Counted from the stretch's first letter, positions 1-6,332 are shown. The stretch: DNA of 6,750 nucleotides from Desulfocurvus sp. (GCF_023230885.1 NZ_JALNWM010000194.1:1-6750), one strand, 5' to 3'. Notes: generated by a model not told the origin, from the letters alone. Numbers and translations: made by a program.

Positions 1-235
1 CACAGGGGCTGCTTGGCGTCGCTTCCGAGGGCTGCGGGCTCCCCGACGCGGTGTGCGGAGGGGGCGCACAGAGGGACAGGGAAAGCAAAGAATCTTCAGC
101 GGTATTGCCAGCCAGCCCCTCGAAAAAGAGCCCCGGCCCGCCCGGCATGCCCCCCACCTGGCGTTCAAGGCCCTTTCGTGACCTTGTCCACCTGTGGGAC
201 GGCATGGCAGGCGAAGCCGGGGCTTTTGGCCGCGT

Positions 236-252
236 GGCGGCCGGGGGCCGCC
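236..252. repeat. GC inverted repeat downstream of etfA
   Basis: The 7-bp perfect arms 236-242 and 246-252 enclose a GGG (or CCC) centre. It could act with the hairpin at 314-328 as a compound 3' end for the operon. No T-run adjoins it closely on either strand; on the minus strand AAAAG follows about 9 bases further. Confidence 0.35.
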
Positions 253-313
253 CGCTGCGCGGGGCCGGGGACGGGCGCGGGCTGGTCCGCCCCCGCCCAC
301 CCGTGCGCAAGGC

Positions 314-328
314 CGGGAGTGCCTCCCG
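314..328 (-). terminator. Post-stop hairpin at the end of etfA
   Basis: The 6-bp arms 314-319 and 323-328 enclose a 3-nt loop, starting 2 nt after the etfA TAG. No U-tract follows (GCCTTGCG comes next), so it would be a weak intrinsic terminator at best. Position at the operon end and likeness to the other post-stop hairpins are the reasons for listing it. Confidence 0.35.
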
Positions 329-330
329 CC

Positions 331-1353
331 CTACTTGCCCAGCAACTCGTTGACCTTGGCCATGACGGCGAAGGCGTCGGCGACGTAGAGCACGTCGGCT
401 TTGCCCTGGGCCCAGCCGCAGCCGGCGTCGAGGTTCACGGCGCGGCGCTCGGTGATGAAGCGCCAGCCCACGACGTGGGGCTCCTCTCCGTGGCAGCAGG
501 TGGCCAGGCCCTTCTTGTGGCGCGGGGTGGCGCCGGTCTGGCCGACCTGGTGCAGGTGCGTCAGGAAGGGCAGCACGGACTGACCCTCGCCCGAAAGGTC
601 CACCAGGGACTTGGAGCTGCCCAGGGATGCCTTGGTGCGCTCCAGGAAGCCCAGGATATGCCCGGCGGCTTCTTCGGGGTGCGACTGGCCGTCGGCCTGC
701 TTCTTGGTCCAGCCCGCACCGGCCACCAGCAGCATCTCCGCCTCGGGGCGGATGGTCTGCTCGTCGGCGGCGGGGGCGTCGATGCCCAGGACCTCGGTAC
801 GCGGGGTCACGGCGGGCAGGGCCACGGCCTGGAGGCTGGCGCTGCCGCCGAGGTTCTCCTCGGCAATGAAGCAGCACGGGGCCACGGTGATGACCCAGGG
901 CCGCTGCTCGCGGGTCTGGGCGGCGACCATGCGCTGGCGGTAGTACCAGCGGCTGACCAGGGGCGCGCCGCCCTCCACGGTCAGGCCGGTGCAGTTGGAG
1001 TCCACGCGGCCGCCCAGGCGCTGGGCCACGCCGGGCAGGCAGCGCGCCAGGCGCGCCGTGGCCGGGGCGACGACGACGGTGGCCCCGGCGGCGCGGCACA
1101 GGGCCTCGCAGGCCGCGGCGTCGGTGCTGTAGCGCGAGGCCGCCAGGGCCTCGCCCTGGGCGGCGAAGAACGCGGCGGCGCCGCAGGCGGCGATGGAGTC
1201 CGCCGCAGCCTGCACGGACCCGCCCAGCAGGCCCACGCTGAATTCGGCGCCAAGCCCGGCGGCCAGCCCCCGGGCGGCGGCCAGGGCCTCCAGGGCCGTG
1301 CGGCCCAGGGCGCCGTTCTCCTCGGGATGCGCGAGGTAGAGAATCTTTTCCAT
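331..1353 (-). CDS. etfA: Electron transfer flavoprotein alpha subunit (340 aa)
   Basis: This large ETF subunit holds the redox-active FAD in its C-terminal domain and shuttles electrons between the dehydrogenase and the ETF-QO homologue. Length is typical. The N-terminal half (ILYLAHPEENG, 4-14; VVVAPATARLARCLPGVAQRL, 93-113) shows the EtfA/EtfB-type alpha/beta fold. The FAD domain keeps QVGQTG (269-274). Aligning from memory with the human protein without gaps from this motif, H293 matches His286, N307 matches Asn300 and D309 matches Asp302. The flavin-contacting Arg249 is Lys (K248), and GISGAIQH becomes CCHGEEPH (286-293). The usual GGRG segment reads AGAGW (211-215). Cysteine pairs occur at 160-161 and 286-287. 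It is the last gene of the operon, 23 nt after etfB, and ends in TAG. Confidence 0.9.
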   Translation of the reverse strand: MEKILYLAHPEENGALGRTALEALAAARGLAAGLGAEFSVGLLGGSVQAAADSIAACGAAAFFAAQGEALAASRYSTDAAACEALCRAAGATVVVAPATARLARCLPGVAQRLGGRVDSNCTGLTVEGGAPLVSRWYYRQRMVAAQTREQRPWVITVAPCCFIAEENLGGSASLQAVALPAVTPRTEVLGIDAPAADEQTIRPEAEMLLVAGAGWTKKQADGQSHPEEAAGHILGFLERTKASLGSSKSLVDLSGEGQSVLPFLTHLHQVGQTGATPRHKKGLATCCHGEEPHVVGWRFITERRAVNLDAGCGWAQGKADVLYVADAFAVMAKVNELLGK

Positions 1354-1358
1354 GTCCG

Positions 1359-1364
1359 TCTCCT
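1359..1364 (-). promoter_or_regulatory. Shine-Dalgarno of etfA
   Basis: AGGAGA on the minus strand, five bases before the ATG at 1353-1351. It decides the etfA start, because the same frame stays open far upstream through etfB and into the ETF-QO gene, where it is not coding. Confidence 0.82.
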
Positions 1365-1376
1365 GTGCGTGGGCCC

Positions 1377-2180
1377 TCAGCCCTTGATCCATTCCACGAT
1401 TTCGCGGGCGATGTCGTCCACGGGGGCGTCCTTGACGATGCGCGTCTGGCGGCGGGCGCCGGGCAGTTCCACGGCCTTGTAGGCCACCCCGGCGGCGCCC
1501 ACGGCTGCGGGCCGGGCCTTTTGCAGCGCAGGCATGATCAGGCGCATGTTCTGCATGCCGACCTGGGGGTTGTTGGGCGGCTCGGGCAGGTTGCCCGTGG
1601 CCCAGCCGAGCACGGCCGGGGCGCCCGCACAGCGCGAGCGCAGGTAGCCGCCGCCCTCGATGCGCTCCTTGACCTCGAAGGAACCGTCGTCGGCCGGGCG
1701 CAGTTCGTCCACGCCCTGGAACTGCTCGGTCACGCCCAGCAGCTCGCCCAGGATCTGCATGGTGGCGCCGGTGCCGCGCGAGGCGCTGCTCCAGCCGCCG
1801 AAAAGCAGCAGCCTGTCCTTCTCCAGCCCGGCGATGCCCTCCACGGCCTGGGCCAGGGCGGCGGCGGTGTCGGCGGCCTCCACGAAACCGCCCGCCGGGC
1901 CGTCCATGACCACCAGCTCGAAGGGCACCTTCTGGGCCACATGCATCATCACCTGCTGGAGCTTGGCCTTGGGGCCGACGCTGACCAGCCAGACCCGGGA
2001 GCCGGGCGCGGCCTTGGCCAGGTTGGCCGCTTCGTAGAGGGCGTGGGCCGCCCAGGGGTCGAGCACGGCGGGCAGCATCATCTCGTTCTTCAGGGCCGGG
2101 CCGCCGGGCCCGGCCACGGGCTCCAGGGTCTGGAGCGGGTCGGGGACGATGCTCCCGCAGACCACGATATGGTAGCTCAT
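1377..2180 (-). CDS. etfB: Electron transfer flavoprotein beta subunit (267 aa)
   Basis: This is the small ETF subunit, which in classical ETF binds AMP structurally and carries the loop that docks to the partner dehydrogenase. Length is normal for the family. Recognisable parts are the first strand (HIVVCGSIVPDP, 4-15), LDPWAAHALYEA (40-51) in place of the usual NPF..A.E segment, VSVGP (66-70), EVKERIEGGG (169-178) and RLIMPALQKARP (213-224), which corresponds to the partner-recognition loop near IMKAKKK. The classical nucleotide-loop signature ending NQTG reads SRGTG here (134-138), so the Asp/Asn/Gln positions are lost while TG stays. AMP binding may differ. The Shine-Dalgarno and ATG are clear. 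Spacing is 23 nt to etfA, and the placement after an ETF-QO gene supports the role. It could equally be named a FixA-family protein. Confidence 0.9.
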   Translation of the reverse strand: MSYHIVVCGSIVPDPLQTLEPVAGPGGPALKNEMMLPAVLDPWAAHALYEAANLAKAAPGSRVWLVSVGPKAKLQQVMMHVAQKVPFELVVMDGPAGGFVEAADTAAALAQAVEGIAGLEKDRLLLFGGWSSASRGTGATMQILGELLGVTEQFQGVDELRPADDGSFEVKERIEGGGYLRSRCAGAPAVLGWATGNLPEPPNNPQVGMQNMRLIMPALQKARPAAVGAAGVAYKAVELPGARRQTRIVKDAPVDDIAREIVEWIKG

Positions 2181-2186
2181 GAGGTT

Positions 2187-2192
2187 CTCCTT
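2187..2192 (-). promoter_or_regulatory. Shine-Dalgarno of etfB
   Basis: AAGGAG on the minus strand, six bases before the ATG at 2180-2178. It is one of only two clear ribosome binding sites in the operon and fixes the etfB start. Confidence 0.8.
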
Positions 2193-2197
2193 GGGTT

Positions 2198-2216
2198 CCG
2201 GGCCAAGGCGGCCCGG
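2198..2216 (-). promoter_or_regulatory. Post-stop stem-loop between the ETF-QO gene and etfB
   Basis: The 7-bp perfect arms 2198-2204 and 2210-2216 enclose a 5-nt loop. The stem begins directly after the TGA of the oxidoreductase gene and ends 5 nt before the etfB Shine-Dalgarno. It fits a small intercistronic RNA structure that could affect etfB translation or message decay; no U-tract follows. Confidence 0.45.
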
Positions 2217-4097
2217 TCAGTTCTCGTTGGAGTGCAGCCCGCCGGACCCGGCGCCGAAACTCACGTTGGCGGCCTCGGGGTCGGCGGGGTCGGGCCGCGA
2301 GCAGTTCCACAGGCAGGCGCCGCAGTGCACGCATTTCTCGCGGTCGAACAGCGGAGGCCCGGCCTCGGGGTTGGCGGTGATGGCCTGCCCGGAGCAAGCG
2401 CTGATGCAAACCTGTTCGGTGCAGGCGGCGCAGAGCCCGTGGTCCTTGAAGCGCACATGGTCGGCGTAGCCGGGGCCGGCCTGGACCTTGCCGCCCAGAA
2501 GCAGCGCGTCCTGGTGCGACACCAGGAGCTTGCCGTCGTATTCGACCTGCGGCCAGCCCATGCGGTCCATGACCGCGTCGTGCAGGCTGCGGCCCTCGGC
2601 GCGGCAGGCGGCGCGCAGCTCGGCCACCTCCCGGTCCGGGATGCGGCCCCGGCAATAGCGCTCCAGGGCCGGGATGCGCTCATGGGGCCGCTTGACCGCC
2701 GGGGACAGGTTCAGGGAGCCGCCGCTCAGCCCGGTGAGCGCCATGCCCACCAGCCCCTGGATCACGCCCCACTGGAAGCCGTCGCGCGATTTCTCGGCCA
2801 CCCGGGCCTCCTGTTCCACCCAGGAGCGCCGTCGCCGGGAAACATAGACCTCCTCCAGGTTCTCGCGGGTGAATTCGCGGCCCTGGCGCAGCAGTTCGAG
2901 GACGCCCTCGCCCAGGAGCACGCCCGTGGCCCAGGCCTCGTCCACCCCCGAGCCCGTAAGCACGTTGGTGGAGCCGGAGCACTCGCCGATGCGCGCGTAG
3001 CCGTCCCCGGCCAGGAAGGGCTCGCCGTGGCGGCCCCACTCGGCCAGGGTCTTGGCGCCCCAGGAGCGCAGGGTGCCGCCCTCCAGCCAGCGCCAGAGGT
3101 AGGGGTGGCGCATCCAGTGCTGGAGATAACGGTAGGCCGTGCGCACGGGGCTGTCGAACCACGAGGGCACGAAGATGCCCAGGGAGGCCACGCCTTCGGG
3201 GTAGACGTAGAGGAAGCCGAAGATTTCGGGCTCGGGGAAGCCCAGGGTATGGACGACGGTGCCGGGCGCGAGGGGGCAGCCCTCGGGCAGCTGGACCACG
3301 GCCTTCATGCCCAGGGCCCAGTCGCGCTGGTGGCGGCCGGCGGGCAGGCCCAGGGCCGCGTCGATGGCGCGGCCCACGGGGCCCACAGGCCCGTCGCCCA
3401 CAACGGTCAGCGCGGCGGTCACGTCCATGCCGGGCATGAACCCGGCCTCGGGCTCGCCCTTTCGGTTCACGCCCTGGTCGGCCAGGCGCACGCCGCGCAC
3501 GCGCCCGTCCTCCACCAGCGGCGCGGCCACGGGCGTTCCGGGCCAGACCTGGGCCAGCCCCGTGCCCATGATCTGCCCGCCCACCCACTGGGTGAACTGG
3601 CCCATGGACAGGACGAACCCGGGCTCCTTGCGCAGGAAGGGCGGAATCCAGGGCAGCTCCAGGGCCGCCAGGGCCTTGTCGTGCCACGGCAGGCGGCGCG
3701 CGGCGGCCTCGGCGGCGCGCAGGCCCCTGCTGCGGCGGCTGGCGCCCAGGGGATCGAAGAGATAGGCGACCTTCTCGGATGTCACGGCGTGGGCCAGGGG
3801 GATGGCGGCGGGGTCCAGGTCCGGGAAGCTGGCGCGGATGGCCCGGCCCCGGGTGACCACGCCCGACACGCCAAAGCCGATGTCGTCGGCGCGCTCGTAG
3901 CACATGATCTGCGGCGCCATGCCGGGCATGACGCGCGACTCGGCCACGGGCATGCCGTCCTCGCCCGTCAGCCCGCGCGTGAGGGTGGTCAGGAACCCGG
4001 CCACCGCCGGGCCGAAGCCAACACAGACGATGTCCGCTTCCATGCTCTGGCGGGGGATCTCGGGGGTCGCGTCCTGGGATCGGGATTGCGAAGTCAT
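2217..4097 (-). CDS. ETF:quinone oxidoreductase homologue with fused ferredoxin domain (FixC-FixX type, 626 aa)
   Basis: This is predicted to take electrons from reduced EtfAB and pass them through FAD and Fe-S centres to membrane quinone. The order is that of ETF-QO: N-terminal dinucleotide site (VCVGFGPAVAG, 24-34), a GFGVSG segment (74-79), TVVGDGPVG (231-239), a hydrophobic quinone/membrane region with HPYLWRWLEGG and WGAKTL (331-351), GDGYARIGE (364-372), a second amphipathic stretch (about 441-463), and a ferredoxin domain. The domain has C556, C559, C564, C568 and C589, C592, C595, C599, a complete 2x[4Fe-4S] pattern; mitochondrial ETF-QO has ligands for only one cluster. The third Gly of the GxGxxG motif is V32. 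Length matches the family. The start is ATG 4097; M19 (ATG 4043), directly before the nucleotide-binding strand, is an alternative, and neither has a clear Shine-Dalgarno. It lies 63 nt after the dehydrogenase gene and 36 nt before etfB. Confidence 0.88.
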   Translation of the reverse strand: MTSQSRSQDATPEIPRQSMEADIVCVGFGPAVAGFLTTLTRGLTGEDGMPVAESRVMPGMAPQIMCYERADDIGFGVSGVVTRGRAIRASFPDLDPAAIPLAHAVTSEKVAYLFDPLGASRRSRGLRAAEAAARRLPWHDKALAALELPWIPPFLRKEPGFVLSMGQFTQWVGGQIMGTGLAQVWPGTPVAAPLVEDGRVRGVRLADQGVNRKGEPEAGFMPGMDVTAALTVVGDGPVGPVGRAIDAALGLPAGRHQRDWALGMKAVVQLPEGCPLAPGTVVHTLGFPEPEIFGFLYVYPEGVASLGIFVPSWFDSPVRTAYRYLQHWMRHPYLWRWLEGGTLRSWGAKTLAEWGRHGEPFLAGDGYARIGECSGSTNVLTGSGVDEAWATGVLLGEGVLELLRQGREFTRENLEEVYVSRRRRSWVEQEARVAEKSRDGFQWGVIQGLVGMALTGLSGGSLNLSPAVKRPHERIPALERYCRGRIPDREVAELRAACRAEGRSLHDAVMDRMGWPQVEYDGKLLVSHQDALLLGGKVQAGPGYADHVRFKDHGLCAACTEQVCISACSGQAITANPEAGPPLFDREKCVHCGACLWNCSRPDPADPEAANVSFGAGSGGLHSNEN

Positions 4098-4125
4098 GAT
4101 GGCTGCTCGGGGGCTGAGGAAGGAC

Positions 4126-4155
4126 GCGGGGCCGCCCCGAAAGAGGCGGCCCCGC
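4126..4155 (-). promoter_or_regulatory. Strong intercistronic stem-loop between the dehydrogenase and ETF-QO genes
   Basis: The arms 4126-4136 and 4145-4155 are perfectly complementary over 11 bp, nearly all G-C, with an 8-nt loop that reads TCTTTCGG in the transcript. It begins 5 nt after the TAA of the dehydrogenase gene and ends 28 nt before the next ATG. Only a C/T-mixed tail follows, not a U-tract. It could be a partial terminator, or a stability or processing element that sets dehydrogenase output apart from the downstream genes. Confidence 0.6.
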
Positions 4156-4160
4156 AGGGA

Positions 4161-6212
4161 TTACAGCGGATAGTCCAGGGCCTCGGGGATCATGACCCCC
4201 GTCAGGGCCTCGGCGGCGCGGTCCTTGGCCAGGCGCGCGCCGGACAGGGCCTTGTCCACGCCCTGGCGCAGGCTGGCGAAGGCGTCGTCGCAGGCGCCCC
4301 CGGCCACATCGGCGCAGCCGTAGCCGTAGACCAGCTCGGCGCAGATGCGCGCGGCCTCGCCCGCGGCGCGGGCGGCCTGGACGCAGGCCAGATCGGCGTA
4401 GAAAGCCGCAAGGCCCGGGGCGGCCTCGGCCAGCACGGGGCTGCCCGGCGCCTGGGCGGCGAGTTCGACCACGTCCTCGAACAGGAAGCGCGCCGCGAGC
4501 AGCCAGCCCAGGGCGTCGGCCAGGGGGAAGGACACGCCCTGGCGCTTGCCGTGGTAGAGCTTGCGGCCCTCGCTGTCGGCGCCCTTTTGCAGGAAGTCCA
4601 GGGTCCAGAGCCACATGTCCAGGGCCCCGGCCAGGGCCGTGGCGCCCTCGGCGCCGCTGCGGCGCAGCCCGGCGCTCCACTGGCGCAGGGCCTCCAGGAA
4701 CACGGGATTGGTCATGGTCAGGCTCAGGTGGCGGCGCTGCACGGCCTCGGGGCCCTCGTAGGTGGCCTCAAGCTGGGAGTCCATCCACTTGTGGCACAGG
4801 AAGCCCGGGCAGTCCTCGGTGATGCCGTAGCCGCCCACCAGGGACACGGCCTCGCGCATGACCGTGGCGCCCACGCCGGTGTTCCAGAGCTTGGTGGCCG
4901 GGTTGAGCACGCCCGCCAGGGCGTCCATGTACACGAACCGGACCAGGGTGTCGGCTTCCAGCTCGGCCAGCCGCGCGGGATCGCCCTGGCCGTCGGCGTG
5001 TTTCAGCCGCACATATTCCAGGGCGCGCTCCTGGCTGTCCTTGAGGGCGGCCAGCTGCTTGCGGCCCTTGATGCCCTGCTCGGCGAACAGGCGGTCCTTC
5101 TCGCGCTCCACGGGGTCGAAGCGGTCGGCCAGCCGCGCGGCGGCAAGGCCCAGGGAGCATCCGGCCTCGCCCGTGGCCCACACGTCCACCAGGCGTTGCA
5201 GGGCGTCCTCGTTCATTTGCAGGCCCAGCTCGTGGCGGCGGCTGCCGGGCTCGCCCACGGCCCCGCCCCGGAAGCGCTGGCGGTGGTAGCGGATGACCGG
5301 CTCGATGGCCGAGAGCAGCTTGGCCGAGGTCATGAGCCCCACGGGGATGCGCGTGCGGTGGAAGACCGAGGCGATGATCTCGCCGTGGCCGAAGCGCGGC
5401 ACGATGACCCCGTCCACCACGTCGTAGCCGCCGATGATGCGCGAGGCGGGCACGGTGAGGCTCATGACGGGGTCGCGGGTGCTGGAAAGCTGGTGGACCA
5501 TCTTGAGGGTCGGGGCGCCGCGGTCGAAGGTGCCGGGGTCGTCCTTCTCCAGGATGACCATGCACGAGCCCTTGATGCGCGGGTCGTCGGACTCCACGGC
5601 GGCGGTGACGATGTCGGCGAAGTCCATGTTGGTGATGAAGCGGCCGCGCTTTTCGATCTTGAGCAGGGGCTCGGCGCCCTCGTCCCAACGCTCCACGCGC
5701 ATCTTGCCGCCCAGGATGCCCGTGTCCACGCCCACATAGGGCAGCGGCTCGGTGAGCGCGAAGGCCGCGCGGCGGCAGGTGCGCTCCTCCCCGGGCTGCG
5801 GGGGGGTGCACAGCGGCAGATAATGGGCGCGCTGCTCGGCGGTGCCCTTCTCGTGGATGGGCGCAAGGCCCAGGCAGCTGGCCAGGGCGCTGGTGGCGGC
5901 GCCGCCGTCGACCCAGGCCAGCTCCATGGCCACCAGGGCCAGGGCCAGGTTCTTGGGGCCCTCGATGAACCCGCCCTCGGCGGGGTCCATGTAGATGGCG
6001 GTCAGCCCGGACTCGTCGAAGGCCTTCAGCAGCTCGGCCTTGCGCGCGGTCCATTCGTGGGTGTTGCGCGCACCGTCGGCCACCAGGCGGGCCACGACGC
6101 TGCGGGCTATGGAGCGGGCCGACTGCACGGCCATCTGGATGTCGAATCGGTCGGCGTACCGCCACATGATTTGCCGGACATCATCGCCCGGCAGGGTGCG
6201 AAGTGTTTCCAT
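4161..6212 (-). CDS. Large acyl-CoA dehydrogenase-family flavoprotein (683 aa)
   Basis: This is predicted to be a cytosolic FAD enzyme that inserts, or in reverse removes, an alpha-beta double bond in an acyl-CoA and passes electrons to ETF. Visible family marks are the FAD-binding ALTEP segment (residues 152-156), FITN followed by FAD (192-200), RYHRQRF (308-314), GGYGITED (460-467) and TYEGPEAVQ (484-492). E486 of the YEG motif is the candidate catalytic base. Typical family members are about 380 residues. This one adds a charged stretch at about 363-425 and a helical C-terminal extension from about 500 to 683, so it resembles the long acyl-CoA dehydrogenase types. The substrate cannot be read. 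The ATG at 6212 is chosen because a farther upstream in-frame ATG (6359) lies above the predicted promoter. No strong Shine-Dalgarno is seen; a TTG at 6221 with GGA upstream is an alternative. It is the first gene of the operon. Confidence 0.9.
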   Translation of the reverse strand: METLRTLPGDDVRQIMWRYADRFDIQMAVQSARSIARSVVARLVADGARNTHEWTARKAELLKAFDESGLTAIYMDPAEGGFIEGPKNLALALVAMELAWVDGGAATSALASCLGLAPIHEKGTAEQRAHYLPLCTPPQPGEERTCRRAAFALTEPLPYVGVDTGILGGKMRVERWDEGAEPLLKIEKRGRFITNMDFADIVTAAVESDDPRIKGSCMVILEKDDPGTFDRGAPTLKMVHQLSSTRDPVMSLTVPASRIIGGYDVVDGVIVPRFGHGEIIASVFHRTRIPVGLMTSAKLLSAIEPVIRYHRQRFRGGAVGEPGSRRHELGLQMNEDALQRLVDVWATGEAGCSLGLAAARLADRFDPVEREKDRLFAEQGIKGRKQLAALKDSQERALEYVRLKHADGQGDPARLAELEADTLVRFVYMDALAGVLNPATKLWNTGVGATVMREAVSLVGGYGITEDCPGFLCHKWMDSQLEATYEGPEAVQRRHLSLTMTNPVFLEALRQWSAGLRRSGAEGATALAGALDMWLWTLDFLQKGADSEGRKLYHGKRQGVSFPLADALGWLLAARFLFEDVVELAAQAPGSPVLAEAAPGLAAFYADLACVQAARAAGEAARICAELVYGYGCADVAGGACDDAFASLRQGVDKALSGARLAKDRAAEALTGVMIPEALDYPL

Positions 6213-6249
6213 GCGCTGCAACTCGGTTCCGTTGAGGTTCCGCAAGGGA

Positions 6250-6269
6250 GGGAGCCCGGCCGGGCTCCC
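6250..6269 (-). promoter_or_regulatory. 20-bp perfect palindrome in the 5' leader of the operon
   Basis: Two 10-bp halves (6250-6259 and 6260-6269) are exact reverse complements centred on GGCC. It lies between the predicted transcription start and the dehydrogenase start codon, ending 37 nt before the ATG. As DNA it could be an operator for a dimeric repressor. As RNA it forms an 8-bp stem with a 4-nt loop that could act on leader folding. No poly-U tract follows, so simple attenuation is not indicated. Confidence 0.45.
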
Positions 6270-6272
6270 GGT

Positions 6273-6289
6273 GGCCCGAAAGTTGGGCC
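6273..6289 (-). promoter_or_regulatory. Leader stem-loop 1
   Basis: GGCCC (6273-6277) and GGGCC (6285-6289) form a 5-bp stem with a 7-nt loop. It sits just downstream of the predicted transcription start and immediately upstream of the larger leader palindrome. The stem is short and chance is plausible in such GC-rich DNA. It is listed because it is in tandem with the next element. Confidence 0.3.
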
Positions 6290-6303
6290 GCAAAAGGTGT
6301 CGT

Positions 6304-6332
6304 ACGCTAAAACATGCCCGGGGCCACGTCAA
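6304..6332 (-). promoter_or_regulatory. Sigma70-like promoter of the acyl-CoA dehydrogenase/ETF operon
   Basis: On the minus strand TTGACG (6332-6327) matches five of six bases of the -35 consensus. After exactly 17 bp comes TAGCGT (6309-6304), which keeps the T, A and final T of a -10 box. An alternative -10, TTTAGC, with an upstream TG is offset by two bases. A start near 6297 would give a leader of about 85 nt before the ATG at 6212. The locally AT-richer bases stand out in a very GC-rich intergenic region. Confidence 0.55.

Larger units (their letters stand above)
1..330. other. Stretch without a supported gene at the left edge
   Basis: Downstream of etfA I see no convincing gene. The right part (about 200-330) is extremely GC-rich with inverted repeats. 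The part around 60-130 is clearly less GC-rich than anything in the coding regions. A minus-strand frame is open from an ATG at 148-146, preceded by AGGTGG at good spacing, and runs off the left edge. Its codons often end in A or T (TTT, AAT, GAT, TCT, CTT) and the protein is low-complexity Pro/Ser-rich, unlike the neighbouring genes, so I do not call it. Confidence 0.5.

Noticed and set aside
13..1482. A 489-codon plus-strand open frame
   Set aside because: It lies antisense to etfA and the end of etfB. The product is low-complexity Gly/Ala/Arg-rich and is explained by GC-ending codons on the other strand suppressing stops.
1354..2655. Upstream extension of the etfA frame, which would give a 774-residue protein
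   Set aside because: The extra part is an Arg/Pro-rich out-of-frame reading of etfB and the ETF-QO gene. The ATG at 1353 has its own Shine-Dalgarno and gives a normal 340-residue EtfA.
2680..4680. A 666-codon minus-strand frame
   Set aside because: It is a shifted frame across the dehydrogenase and ETF-QO genes, Arg/Gly/Pro-rich, with no family motif. The true frames carry clear motifs.
4768..6165. A 465-codon minus-strand frame
   Set aside because: It is a shifted frame inside the dehydrogenase gene, with basic low-complexity composition and no motifs.
331..6212. Classical bifurcating Bcd-EtfAB complex
   Set aside because: The presence of an ETF-QO homologue in the operon, the long non-Bcd dehydrogenase, and the loss of the EtfB nucleotide signature argue against it. 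Bifurcation in a different form is not excluded.
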